Below, piece after piece: positions 53,543-62,819 of a stretch of 64,000 nt of DNA (its first letter is position 1; every line of letters starts with the position of its first letter). The position numbers were made by a program, and so were the translations under genes. The stretch lies in the NCBI RefSeq assembly GCF_900537065.1, contig NZ_UNRC01000007.1, forward strand, positions 1 to 64,000. The letters run 5' to 3'. This stretch comes from Sphingorhabdus sp. Alg239-R122. Its GTDB lineage: Bacteria > Pseudomonadota > Alphaproteobacteria > Sphingomonadales > Sphingomonadaceae. Below the pieces are notes generated by a model, which was not told the DNA's origin, searched no databases, and was given only the letters and a program-made list of their open reading frames with translations.

Positions 53543-54712
53543 ATGATGAGTAACCAAGTACCGGCGGAGCCGACGCTCCGTCCTGAACGCCCGTTTTTTT
53601 CTTCGGGTCCCACAGCCAAACATCCTGGCTGGTCTTTTGATAAACTGAAAACTGAGAGCTTTGGCCGTTCGCACCGTTCGGCTGTCGGCAAGGCGCGGCT
53701 AAAATATGCCATTGACCTCAGCCGTGAGATTCTCGGCATTCCTGATGATTATTTGATCGGTATTGTTCCGGCGTCTGATACGGGCGCGGTGGAGCTTGCT
53801 ATGTGGAACATGTTGGGTGCGCGTCCGGTGACCGTTGCTGCGTGGGAAAGTTTCGGCAATGTGTGGATCCAGGACGCTGTCCAACAGTTGAAACCGGCAG
53901 GGCTGAACACATTGCAGGCCGATTATGGCGAGATTCCGGATCTTACCAAAATCGACGGGGGTGACGATATTGTTTTCACCTGGAACGGCACGACATCGGG
54001 CGCGAAAATCCCGAATACGGACTGGATTGCGGACGACCGCGACGGCGTTACGATCAACGATGCCACCAGCGCGATTTTTGCGCAGTCGATGGATTGGGCG
54101 AAGCTTGATGCCACCACGTATAGCTGGCAGAAAGTCATGGGGTCGGAAGCCGCACACGGCATGCTGATCCTCAGTCCGCGTGCGGTCGAACGGATTGAAA
54201 GTCATGACCCCGACTGGCCGCTTCCCAAAATCTTCCGCGTCAAAAAGGGCGGTAGACTGAACCGCGCAATATTTGAAGGCGCGACGATCAACACGCCGTC
54301 GATGCTGGCAACCGAAGATTATATCGCGGCGCTCGAGTGGGCCAAATCGATAGGCGGGTTGCAGGAATTGCATGCCCGCGCCGATCGCAACGCCCAAATC
54401 GTCACCGACTGGATTGAGGCGACACCGTGGCTGCGCAATATGGTCAGCGATCCGGCCAAGCGCACCAATACCGGTGTCTGCATGGTGTTTCAGGGCGATT
54501 ATTATGATGGCCTGGACGATGATGCCAAAGCAGCCGTGCCCAAAACCATTGCCCAAATGCTCGACGACAAGGGCGTTGGCTTTGATTTTAACGGCTACCG
54601 TGATGCACCGCCATCGCTGCGTATCTGGTGCGGCTCGACCGTGGAGGAAGAAGACCTCCGCCGCCTGCTACCCTGGATCGAATGGGCCTATGCCAAAGTG
54701 CAGGCCGGTTAA
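53543..54712 (+). CDS. serC: Phosphoserine aminotransferase
   Basis: 389-residue PLP enzyme; converts 3-phosphohydroxypyruvate to phosphoserine (also used for pyridoxal synthesis). RPFFSSGPTAKHPGW, GRSHRSAVGKARL, VFTWNGTTSGA, the PLP lysine in TYSWQKVMGSEAAHGM and GVGFDFNGYRDAPPSLRIWCG mark the alphaproteobacterial subclass. AAGGAG lies 8 nt before the first ATG; a second ATG follows directly. serA is next, 118 nt downstream. Confidence 0.96.
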   Translation: MMSNQVPAEPTLRPERPFFSSGPTAKHPGWSFDKLKTESFGRSHRSAVGKARLKYAIDLSREILGIPDDYLIGIVPASDTGAVELAMWNMLGARPVTVAAWESFGNVWIQDAVQQLKPAGLNTLQADYGEIPDLTKIDGGDDIVFTWNGTTSGAKIPNTDWIADDRDGVTINDATSAIFAQSMDWAKLDATTYSWQKVMGSEAAHGMLILSPRAVERIESHDPDWPLPKIFRVKKGGRLNRAIFEGATINTPSMLATEDYIAALEWAKSIGGLQELHARADRNAQIVTDWIEATPWLRNMVSDPAKRTNTGVCMVFQGDYYDGLDDDAKAAVPKTIAQMLDDKGVGFDFNGYRDAPPSLRIWCGSTVEEEDLRRLLPWIEWAYAKVQAG

Positions 54713-54729
54713 TTCTCAAATTATATGAT

Positions 54730-54808
54730 CGTCATTCCGGCGAATGCTGGAATCTCCTGCTACAAAGCGCCAGATTAGTGGAGATCCCTGCCTTCGCAGG
54801 GATGACGG
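54730..54808. repeat. REP-like palindromic intergenic repeat
   Basis: The 79-nt serC-serA gap holds an imperfect inverted repeat: GTCATTCCGGCGAATGCTGG on the left pairs with CCCTGCCTTCGCAGGGATGAC on the right, and AATCTCC with GGAGAT inside. Arms contain the GTCATTCC and CTTCGCAGGGATGAC words of a repeat common between genes in sphingomonads. It would form a long mRNA hairpin between serC and serA. Confidence 0.65.
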
Positions 54809-54830
54809 CCTAAAATTGAAGGACAATTTT

Positions 54831-56414
54831 ATGCCTAAAGTACTTATTTCCGACAAAATGGACCCGAAAGCCGCGCAGGTTTTTCGCGAGCGCGGTGTTG
54901 AGGTTGATGTGATAACCGGCCAGACACCCGAAGAGCTGGCAGCGATTATCGCCGATTATGATGGGCTTGCTGTCCGTTCTTCCACTAAAGCCACGCCGGA
55001 ACTGATCGAAGCTGCCACCAACCTGAAGGTCATTGGCCGTGCAGGAATTGGTGTTGACAATATCAATATTCCCGCCGCTTCGGCCAAGGGTGTGGTGGTG
55101 ATGAACACGCCATTTGGCAACTCGATCACTACCGCTGAACATGCCATCGCCATGATGTTCGCGCTCGCGCGTCAGATTCCGCAGGCGGACAGTTCGACGC
55201 AGCAGGGTAAATGGGAAAAATCGAAATTTATGGGTGTCGAGCTGACTGGCAAGACACTCGGCCTGATCGGGGCGGGTAATATCGGTTCGATCGTAGCCGA
55301 GCGCGCGTTGGGTATCCGTATGAAAGTGATTGCTTATGATCCGTTCCTGACCCCAGATCGTGCTGTGGAACTGGGTATTGAGAAAGTGACGCTGGATGAG
55401 CTTTTGGGTCGCGCAGACTTTATTACGCTGCATACGCCGCTCACGGATCAGACGCGCAATATCCTGTCCAAAGAGGCTTTGGCCAAAACGAGAAAAGGTG
55501 TGCGTATTATCAATTGTGCACGCGGCGGATTAATCGATGAGGCGGCGCTCAAGGAAGCACTCGAAAGCGGCCATGTTGCAGGTGCTGCGCTCGACGTGTT
55601 TGCCGAGGAACCGGCGAAAGAGAATCCGCTATTTGGTGCACCGAACCTGATCTGCACGCCGCATCTGGGCGCCTCGACGGGCGAGGCACAGGTTAATGTT
55701 GCGGTTCAGGTAGCCGAGCAGATGGCTGATTATCTGGTGGATGGCGGTGTCACCAATGCGCTCAATATGCCCAGCCTGTCGGCGGAGCAGGCACCCAAGC
55801 TGAAGCCCTATATGGCGCTGGCGACGCAGCTGGGTACTCTGATCGGCCAGCTGGAAAGTGAGAATATCAAAGGTATTTCGGTGGAAGTCGAAGGTGCGGC
55901 AGCCGAACTGGATCAGAAACCGATTACGGCGGCAGTCCTGGCGGGACTCATGCAAGCTTATAGCCAGACGGTGAACATGGTGAATGCGCCTTTCCTTGCA
56001 AAAGATCGTGGACTGGATGTGCGCGAGATTCGGCATGAACGCGAGGGCGACTATCATACGCTGGTACGGGTCACGGTCAGCACCAATGATGGTGAAAAAT
56101 CACTCGCTGGCACATTGCTGGGCAACGAACAGGCGCGGCTTGTCGAGATCTTCGGAATCAAGATGGAAGCCAATCTGGATGGCAATATGCTCTATGTCGT
56201 GAATCAGGATGAACCCGGATTTATCGGGCGCTTGGGGTCCACACTGGGCGAGGCCAATGTCAATATTGGCACTTTCCACCTTGGCCGCCGTGGCAATCGT
56301 GCAGGAGGTGAAGCAGTGCTGCTGCTGTCAGTCGATTCGGCTGTGGATGAGCCGGTGCTGTGGAAAGTGTGCCAGCTTCCGGGTGTGAAAAGCGTCAAGG
56401 CGCTGCGTTTTTAA
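54831..56414 (+). CDS. serA: D-3-phosphoglycerate dehydrogenase, long form
   Basis: 527 residues; first step of serine synthesis. Catalytic NAD-binding domain: GRAGIGVDNINIPAA, TLGLIGAGNIGSIVAERA, NCARGGLIDEAALKEAL and the catalytic CTPHLGAST. An intervening ASB domain (about 315-450) and a C-terminal ACT domain (about 455-527) make it the type that may sense serine. The ATG at 54831 has AAGGACAA upstream; the frame to 54744 is through the repeat and is not coding. Confidence 0.95.
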   Translation: MPKVLISDKMDPKAAQVFRERGVEVDVITGQTPEELAAIIADYDGLAVRSSTKATPELIEAATNLKVIGRAGIGVDNINIPAASAKGVVVMNTPFGNSITTAEHAIAMMFALARQIPQADSSTQQGKWEKSKFMGVELTGKTLGLIGAGNIGSIVAERALGIRMKVIAYDPFLTPDRAVELGIEKVTLDELLGRADFITLHTPLTDQTRNILSKEALAKTRKGVRIINCARGGLIDEAALKEALESGHVAGAALDVFAEEPAKENPLFGAPNLICTPHLGASTGEAQVNVAVQVAEQMADYLVDGGVTNALNMPSLSAEQAPKLKPYMALATQLGTLIGQLESENIKGISVEVEGAAAELDQKPITAAVLAGLMQAYSQTVNMVNAPFLAKDRGLDVREIRHEREGDYHTLVRVTVSTNDGEKSLAGTLLGNEQARLVEIFGIKMEANLDGNMLYVVNQDEPGFIGRLGSTLGEANVNIGTFHLGRRGNRAGGEAVLLLSVDSAVDEPVLWKVCQLPGVKSVKALRF

Positions 56415-56415
56415 G

Positions 56416-56462
56416 GGTTCACGGGAGGGCAGTTATTGCCTAGTGAGCACTGAACCTTTTTT
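56416..56462 (+). terminator. Candidate terminator between serA and hisZ
   Basis: GGTTCA and TGAACC enclose a smaller GGCA/TTGCC hairpin, followed by TTTTTT immediately before the hisZ ribosome site. The stem is only 6 bp plus an inner stem, so termination is likely partial. Confidence 0.4.
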
Positions 56463-56474
56463 CCGGAGGAAATG

Positions 56475-57584
56475 ATGACTTCCGACCTGCTTCCAGAAGG
56501 GCTGCAAGACAGCCTGCCGCCTGTAGCTGAGGCTATGGCGGATGCGCGGCGTGCGATGATGGATGTTCTGTCATCGCATGGCTTTAACCGTATCCAGCCG
56601 CCTATGGTGGAATATGAACGTTCGCTGGGCAGCCGGATGGAAGGCGTGGCGCGTGATACCATGTTCCGCTTTGTCGATCCGGTTTCGCTGCGCACCCTGG
56701 CACTGAGGTCGGACATCACGGTGCAGGTCGGGCGGATTGCCAGCACGGGGCTTGCGTCGGCGCCGCGGCCGCTTCGGCTGAGCTATTGTGGGCCGGTACT
56801 GAAAATCCGAGCAGGGCAGTTGGAGCCCGAACGCGAACGGACACAGCTGGGCGCAGAGCTTGTCGGCAATGACAGCGTCGCTGCGGTCATGCAGATGGTG
56901 GGTGTGGCGATAGAAGCGCTCAGAGCGGCGGGTGTGCAGAATATCAGCATCGATTTTACTCTGCCTGATCTGGTTGATACCCTGGCAGCATCTACCTTCC
57001 CGCTCGATGCGGGCAAAATTGACGCGGTGCGGCGCGAACTGGATGCCAAGGATGCGGGCGGCATCACGGCGCTGGGTGCAGATGCGTACCTGCCGCTGCT
57101 CTATGCCGCAGGGCCGCTGGATGATGCGCTGGACAAACTGGCGGCGATCGATGCAGGCGGCGCGCTTGCAGGCCGCATTAAAGCGCTGCGTGAAATAGCT
57201 GCGCCGATTGATGATGGTGTGAGTGTAACGCTGGATCCCACGGAAAGACACGGCTTTGAATATCAAAGTTGGTTCGGTTTCTCGATCTTTGCAGAGGGAT
57301 ATTCGGGTGCATTGGGGCGCGGCGGCACTTATACGGTCCGCCATGGCGACGGCACAGGTGAAGCGGCCACCGGATTTTCGCTTTATCCCGATCCATTGAC
57401 AAAGGCGGAAGGCAGGCAGGCACAGGGCAGGTATCTGTTCCTGCTGCTCGGTCATGATATGCGGGCTGCTGAACAGCTTCGCGCTGCAGGCTGGCGGACA
57501 ATCGCAGCACTGGATGAAAATGATGATGCGGCAACGCTGGGCTGTACCCATATTCTGGATAATGGCGAGGCAAAGGCCCTGTGA
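56475..57584 (+). CDS. hisZ: ATP phosphoribosyltransferase regulatory subunit
   Basis: 369 residues; class II aaRS-like paralogue of histidyl-tRNA synthetase that activates short-form HisG. LLPEGLQDSLPP, a lost HisRS motif (DTMFRFVDPVSLRTLALRSDITVQVGRI) and ERERTQLGAELVG identify it. No hisG is in the window. ATG at 56475 has GGAGG 5 nt upstream; the ATG three bases earlier would be too close to the ribosome site. Confidence 0.9.
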   Translation: MTSDLLPEGLQDSLPPVAEAMADARRAMMDVLSSHGFNRIQPPMVEYERSLGSRMEGVARDTMFRFVDPVSLRTLALRSDITVQVGRIASTGLASAPRPLRLSYCGPVLKIRAGQLEPERERTQLGAELVGNDSVAAVMQMVGVAIEALRAAGVQNISIDFTLPDLVDTLAASTFPLDAGKIDAVRRELDAKDAGGITALGADAYLPLLYAAGPLDDALDKLAAIDAGGALAGRIKALREIAAPIDDGVSVTLDPTERHGFEYQSWFGFSIFAEGYSGALGRGGTYTVRHGDGTGEAATGFSLYPDPLTKAEGRQAQGRYLFLLLGHDMRAAEQLRAAGWRTIAALDENDDAATLGCTHILDNGEAKAL

Positions 57585-57696
57585 TCATCCAATGTGACTA
57601 TCTGGCGCAACCATTTAATTGCGGGTGGACGCTCATGACCTGCGGCGATAGAGACGTGATGGCGTTTGAGCCGATCAGATGTAAAGGATAAATGCT

Positions 57697-58986
57697 TTGG
57701 CAAATGTGACTGTAATTGGCGCGCAATGGGGCGATGAGGGCAAGGGCAAGATTGTTGACTGGCTCGCGCGGCAGGCGGATGCGGTCGTCCGCTTTCAGGG
57801 CGGCCATAATGCGGGCCATACGCTGGTGGTGGGCAATGAAGTTTATAAACTCTCGCTGCTCCCTTCGGGTATTGTGCGCGGCACATTTTCGGTGATTGGC
57901 AACGGTGTGGTGCTCGATCCGTGGGCGCTGAAAGAGGAAGCCGAAAAACTGCGCGGGCAAGGAGTTGAAATTACCGCTGAAAACCTGGCAATTGCCGATA
58001 ATTGCGCGCTGATCCTGCCGTTCCACCGCGACCTTGATGCGCTGCGTGAGGATGCCAGCGGTAAAGGTAAGATTGGCACAACGCGGCGCGGTATCGGTCC
58101 GGCGTACGAAGATAAAGTGGGCCGCCGTGCGATCCGCGTATGCGACCTTGCGCATCTGGATGATCTGGGACCGCAGCTTGACCGGTTGTGCGCACACCAT
58201 AATGCGCTCCGTGTCGGATTTGGTGAAGAGCCGATTGACCGGCAGGCGCTGGTTGAGGAATTGCGCGAAATCGCCGATTTCGTGCTCGAATTCGCGCAGC
58301 CGGTATGGAAACGCCTGAATGAAGTGCGCAAAGCCGGCGCGCGCATTCTTTTTGAGGGCGCACAGGGCGTATTGCTTGATGTCGATCATGGCACCTACCC
58401 GTTTGTCACTTCATCCAACACCATATCCGGCTCGGCAGCGGGTGGGAGTGGTCTTGGCCCCTCTGCCACCGGGTTCGTGCTGGGCATCGTCAAGGCATAC
58501 ACAACGCGCGTTGGTTCCGGGCCGTTCCCGACTGAGCTCGAAGATGCAACCGGACAGCGACTGGGTGAGCGCGGCCACGAATTTGGCACTGTGACAGGGC
58601 GGCAGCGGCGCTGTGGCTGGTTTGACGCCGTGCTGGTGCGCCAATCCTGCGCAGTATCGGGCGTGACCGGCATTGCACTCACCAAACTGGATGTGCTGGA
58701 TGGCTTTGAGAAAATTCGTATCTGCACCGGTTACCGACTGAACGGTCAAGTCCTGGATTACTTCCCTTCCAACGCAGGTGACCAGGCGGCGGTCGAGCCT
58801 ATTTATGAAGAAATTGAAGGCTGGTCCGAAACTACCGCCGGCGCGCGCAGCTGGGTCGACTTGCCTGCACAGGCCATTAAATATATCAAACGTGTAGAAG
58901 AGCTTATCCAATGCCCCGTGGCATTGGTCTCCACCTCGCCGGAACGCGAAGACACAATATTGGTGAAAGACCCGTTTGGCGACTGA
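57697..58986 (+). CDS. purA: Adenylosuccinate synthetase
   Basis: 429 residues; makes adenylosuccinate from IMP, aspartate and GTP for AMP synthesis. [13 protein letters not shown] (12-24), [25 protein letters not shown] and the [19 protein letters not shown] stretch are diagnostic. The initiation codon is TTG at 57697, forced by an in-frame stop at 57682-57684 and by AAGG 9 nt upstream; an out-of-frame ATG lies 5 nt before it. Confidence 0.96.
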   Translation: MANVTVIGAQWGDEGKGKIVDWLARQADAVVRFQGGHNAGHTLVVGNEVYKLSLLPSGIVRGTFSVIGNGVVLDPWALKEEAEKLRGQGVEITAENLAIADNCALILPFHRDLDALREDASGKGKIGTTRRGIGPAYEDKVGRRAIRVCDLAHLDDLGPQLDRLCAHHNALRVGFGEEPIDRQALVEELREIADFVLEFAQPVWKRLNEVRKAGARILFEGAQGVLLDVDHGTYPFVTSSNTISGSAAGGSGLGPSATGFVLGIVKAYTTRVGSGPFPTELEDATGQRLGERGHEFGTVTGRQRRCGWFDAVLVRQSCAVSGVTGIALTKLDVLDGFEKIRICTGYRLNGQVLDYFPSNAGDQAAVEPIYEEIEGWSETTAGARSWVDLPAQAIKYIKRVEELIQCPVALVSTSPEREDTILVKDPFGD

Positions 58987-59002
58987 TTAAGGCATAAGCC
59001 AT

Positions 59003-59947
59003 ATGACGACTGATTATTCGGTATCTACATCACGCAATGTCCTCATCATATCGGATCATGCAGATATGGCTGTGCATATGACCGAAGATGTGCAGGCTGC
59101 CGGGGGACGCGCCACTGGCCCGCACAGCGTCTCTGAACTGGCGTGCGATGCGGATGTGGTTCAGGGCGCACATGCGGCCTTTATCAACATGGCTTCAGCT
59201 AACGGCGCTATGGAGCAGCTATTGCGTGATCTTTCATCACGCGGCTGCCACATCACCATCGTTACGCAGTTACCGTTTCTGGACACGTTATATGATGCAC
59301 TGCCCGATGACAGGACGCATATCATTGTTGGATATAATCGGGCGGAAAATATCTTGGCGCTCGCCGCTATGTTGCGCCCGGTGCCGCAAGTCAGCCATGA
59401 GAGTGATGGCGGTGGCGCTGCAAATGAATTGCAACATATAACCCGGCAGGTTTCGGCAATAGCACAGCGGCTTGTCGAATTATCGGGTGAATCCGACTCG
59501 GTGCGATATGATGGCTATGCGCATGAGAGCGGCTCTGATTATCGGGGGCAACCGGCCAATTTCGAAAACGGCCTGACTGACGCCAAAAGGAAAGCCAAAC
59601 CGCTGACAGCCTCTGCGGTTCGTGACATATTGCGTGCACGCAGGATGCGTGACCGTTTCTTTGAAGGCGGGCTGTTTGCCGATCCGGCCTGGGATATGTT
59701 GCTGGACATGACAGCCGCGCATCTGGATGAAAGCCAGGTTTCGGTATCCAGCCTGTGTATCGCGGCCTGTGTTCCGCCGACCACCGCGCTGCGCTGGATA
59801 AAGGTGATGACCGAACAGGGCATATTTGAACGCCGCGCCGACAATGCCGATGGTCGCCGTGTATTTATTGCACTTTCGGATCATGCGCGGAAAGCGATGC
59901 GGGATTATATGCAGGCGATTCAGGAACAGGGTCTGGCCGCACTGTAA
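59003..59947 (+). CDS. Winged-helix regulator with receiver-like N-domain
   Basis: 314 residues. The N-terminal 120 residues form a receiver-like alpha/beta layout (NVLIISDHADMAVHM, HAAFINMASANG, THIIVGYNRAENIL) but lack the usual acidic pocket and phospho-acceptor. After a linker comes a winged helix (about 230-310) with FADPAWDMLLDMTAAHLD, SLCIAACVPPTTALRWIKVM and DGRRVFIALSDHA of the MarR-like type. A stand-alone, non-phosphorylated regulator conserved in sphingomonads (family recalled, not searched). Follows purA by 16 nt. Confidence 0.8.
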   Translation: MTTDYSVSTSRNVLIISDHADMAVHMTEDVQAAGGRATGPHSVSELACDADVVQGAHAAFINMASANGAMEQLLRDLSSRGCHITIVTQLPFLDTLYDALPDDRTHIIVGYNRAENILALAAMLRPVPQVSHESDGGGAANELQHITRQVSAIAQRLVELSGESDSVRYDGYAHESGSDYRGQPANFENGLTDAKRKAKPLTASAVRDILRARRMRDRFFEGGLFADPAWDMLLDMTAAHLDESQVSVSSLCIAACVPPTTALRWIKVMTEQGIFERRADNADGRRVFIALSDHARKAMRDYMQAIQEQGLAAL

Positions 59948-60065
59948 GGGCGTGTATGCGGGATGACGACGTTAATTGTGCTGTGCCGGGTAAAATAAAA
60001 TGCGCTTCTTTATCATTTGGGGTTGCCAAGGGGCAAAAACTTTGGCAATTGGCGCGTCCCGATGG

Positions 60066-60141
<76 letters not shown>

Positions 60142-60235
60142 TTTCCCCTTCCAATATGTTCGTGCCCCCCTGTTTTCAGGTGATTCTGTACGCTCGTTCA
60201 TCTTACAGCAATGTTTGCTTGTTACATTTGTGCCC

Positions 60236-60451
60236 ATGTTGAAGAGGGGAGCATATCTGATCGCTTTGTCGCTGCTGGTTCCGGCCGGTGCAGCGTTCGC
60301 CGCTGATCGTCAGGACTGCCCCAAACAGAAACGCCTTCTTCAACTTTCCGAACTGCAGCAACTGCAGGATGAAGTTGCCGAGGCAGCGAATGAAAGACGC
60401 GCTCCTAAAACACGCAAGTGCAACAAGGCAAAGCCTATCATATTGATGTAA
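60236..60451 (+). CDS. Small exported protein, unknown
   Basis: 71 residues with signal peptide ending AAFAA (about 22). The rest is polar with RLLQLSELQQLQDEVAEAANERR, a likely short helix, and two cysteines that could pair. The ATG at 60236 is set by the signal sequence; ribosome site absent or weak. No family recognised. Converges with the tlpA gene. Confidence 0.55.
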   Translation: MLKRGAYLIALSLLVPAGAAFAADRQDCPKQKRLLQLSELQQLQDEVAEAANERRAPKTRKCNKAKPIILM

Positions 60452-60466
60452 GCTGACTTTGGCTTC

Positions 60467-61090
60467 TCACCCTTCAGGATTGGCCAGTGTTTCCTCCAGT
60501 AATGCTGCTGCACGTGAGCCGTTCCAGTCCATGCTGCCCGTCATGCGCCAAACTTCTTTGCCCGCTGCATCATATAGCACCGTGGTGGGCATGATGCCGG
60601 TCTGATAGGCAAAATTCAGACCGTTTTCCGTATCCAGAAAAGGCCGGATTGTCTTGAATTCTGCCTCACTGAAATAAGGATCAACAACATCTTCACCCTG
60701 TATATCCTGCGATACGGTGAGGACGTGAAGCCGTGCCTTTTCCCGCGCAGCCAGCGCATCGAGCGTGGGCATTTCATGGACACATGGCGCGCACCAGGTG
60801 GCCCATAAATTGACTAGAACAGGTTTACCTTTAAAATCAGACAGGCTGGTGGGAACACCATCTGGTCCTTCAAAACCGATATCGGGCATGGTACTACCGC
60901 GCTTGCTGATGTCGAGTGTGCCGCTGGCCGGGCCCTTTGCCTGGCCAGTTCCATTTTCATCACTCACAACAATTCTGGTGCGATCACCTTGCTCCGCACC
61001 GTCCGATTGCGTATCGCAAGCGGAAACTGTCAGCAATAAAGCGGCGGATATGGCCGCACAGAACGGAAGTGATTTTTTGAGTATGGGCAA
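60467..61090 (-). CDS. tlpA: TlpA-family thiol-disulfide lipoprotein
   Basis: 207 residues with signal sequence and lipobox SAC. The thioredoxin-like domain (about 75-200) has [14 protein letters not shown], whose CAPC active site is redox active. Acts in the periplasm on cytochrome c maturation or disulfide exchange. TTG at 61090 is chosen as start because GGAG lies 7 nt upstream; ATG at 61108 is the alternative. Both overlap the divergent argH start. Confidence 0.88.
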   Translation of the reverse strand: MPILKKSLPFCAAISAALLLTVSACDTQSDGAEQGDRTRIVVSDENGTGQAKGPASGTLDISKRGSTMPDIGFEGPDGVPTSLSDFKGKPVLVNLWATWCAPCVHEMPTLDALAAREKARLHVLTVSQDIQGEDVVDPYFSEAEFKTIRPFLDTENGLNFAYQTGIMPTTVLYDAAGKEVWRMTGSMDWNGSRAAALLEETLANPEG

Positions 61091-62486
61091 GAAAAACTCC
61101 AATAGCATGTGGGGCGGGCGGTTTGCAGGCGGCCCGTCGGCAATCATGCAGGAGATAAATGCTTCGATCCCGTTCGACAAGGCCCTGTGGCAGCAGGATA
61201 TCGAAGGCTCGCTCGCCCATGTCGCAATGTTGGCGGCACAAGACATCATATCAGCGGACGATGCCGTGCAAATTTCGACTGGCCTGAAACAGGTTGCAGA
61301 GGAATTTGAAAAGGACGGTATCGCCGAAAACTGGGATTTGGAAGACATTCATATGCATGTCGAGGCGCGGCTGACTCAGATTATCGGCTCCGTTGCAGGC
61401 AAGCTGCATACCGCGCGTTCACGCAATGACCAGGTGGCGACCGATTTCCGCCTATGGGTGCGTGATACGATGGATGCTGCGGATAGCGCGCTGGAACAGC
61501 TGCAAATAGCGCTGGTGACGCGTGCGGGCGAACATGCCGCATCGATTATGCCGGGTTTTACCCATTTGCAGACCGCACAGCCAGTGACGCTGGGTCATCA
61601 CCTGATGGCTTATTATGAAATGTTTGCGCGTGACCGGTCACGTTTTTCTGATGCCCGCGCACGGCTTAACCAATGCCCGTTGGGCAGCGCGGCACTGGCC
61701 GGGACAGGCTTTGACCTGGACCGGGACATGACAGCAGCGGCGCTGGGTTTTGATGCGCCTACCCGCAACTCGCTTGATGCTGTGTCCGACCGTGATTTTG
61801 CGCTCGACTATCTGGGCGCAGCGGCGCAGTGCGGCCTGCACATGTCGCGGCTGGCGGAGGAAATGATTATCTGGGCCAGCCAGCCATTTGGCTTTGTGTC
61901 TTTGCCCGACAGTTTCTCAACCGGATCATCGATCATGCCGCAAAAACGCAACCCTGATGCGGCTGAGCTGGTACGCGGCCATGCGGGGCGGATTATTGGG
62001 TGCCTGAATGCGCTGATGATAACGATGAAAGGTCTGCCGCTCGCCTATTCCAAGGACATGCAGGACGACAAACCACCAGTATTTGAGGCTGGGGGGCTGT
62101 TCATGCTTTCTCTGGCGGCAATGACGGGCATGGTGGCAGAAACCACGTTCAACACCGGCCGTATGCGCGAAACGGCGGAGCTTGGCTATGCCACGGCCAC
62201 CGATCTTGCCGACTGGCTGGTGCGCAGTGCAAATATTCCGTTTCGCGAAGCGCATCACATCACCGGGGCTGCCGTGAAGCTTGCTGAAAACAAAGGGTGC
62301 GCACTCGATGCGCTGGAGTTGGATGAATTGCAGGCGATTGATACGCGCATTACAGACGATGTTTACACGGCACTGTCTGTCGATGCCTCGGTCGCGAGCC
62401 GCAACAGTTATGGTGGAACTGCGCCTGACGCCGTGCGTGAACGCGTGGCCGAAGCGATGCAGGCTTTGAACATGGAAAACATGTGA
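61083..62486 (+). CDS. argH: Argininosuccinate lyase
   Basis: 467 residues; last step of arginine synthesis. [21 protein letters not shown] near the N-terminus, [25 protein letters not shown] and the fumarase/ASL signature [14 protein letters not shown] (catalytic Ser). The ATG at 61083 gives the usual length; the alternative ATG at 61107 starts right at MWGG. Its 5' end overlaps tlpA by 8 nt, head to head. Confidence 0.96.
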   Translation: MGKKNSNSMWGGRFAGGPSAIMQEINASIPFDKALWQQDIEGSLAHVAMLAAQDIISADDAVQISTGLKQVAEEFEKDGIAENWDLEDIHMHVEARLTQIIGSVAGKLHTARSRNDQVATDFRLWVRDTMDAADSALEQLQIALVTRAGEHAASIMPGFTHLQTAQPVTLGHHLMAYYEMFARDRSRFSDARARLNQCPLGSAALAGTGFDLDRDMTAAALGFDAPTRNSLDAVSDRDFALDYLGAAAQCGLHMSRLAEEMIIWASQPFGFVSLPDSFSTGSSIMPQKRNPDAAELVRGHAGRIIGCLNALMITMKGLPLAYSKDMQDDKPPVFEAGGLFMLSLAAMTGMVAETTFNTGRMRETAELGYATATDLADWLVRSANIPFREAHHITGAAVKLAENKGCALDALELDELQAIDTRITDDVYTALSVDASVASRNSYGGTAPDAVRERVAEAMQALNMENM

Positions 62487-62508
62487 TTTTTATGGCAAGG
62501 ATGGACAC

Positions 62509-62757
62509 ATGACACGAATGAAACAGATTTTATGTGTTGGCACAGCTGCGTTTGCGCTCGCCGCCTGTGGTAATCGTACGGAACTGAAACCACAGGCCGG
62601 CAAAAGCCTGCCGGTCGTGCCGCTTGGTGCAGAAGCGCCTAAAAAACCATCCGAACTGCTTGAACCATCCACACAGGCCCGGCCTGAGCGCAGTGTCGAG
62701 CTGCTGCGCCGTAGCGAAGAGCGCGAGGATGATGAATTTGACCTGCCGCCTGAATAG
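62509..62757 (+). CDS. Small lipoprotein between argH and lysA (LptM-position)
   Basis: 82 residues with lipobox AAC (about residue 20) and a proline/charged tail ending in acidic residues. The argH-lipoprotein-lysA position is where LptM, an LPS-translocon chaperone, is coded in many proteobacteria. The LptM GLKGPL motif is not present (CGNRTELKPQAGKSLP instead), so homology is uncertain. ATG at 62509 has AAGGATGG upstream. Confidence 0.6.
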   Translation: MTRMKQILCVGTAAFALAACGNRTELKPQAGKSLPVVPLGAEAPKKPSELLEPSTQARPERSVELLRRSEEREDDEFDLPPE

Positions 62758-62819
62758 GCCGCACTTTCAGGTTCCCATAAACCATATCAGATAGACAAGA
62801 TTGAACGGGCCACAGCATT

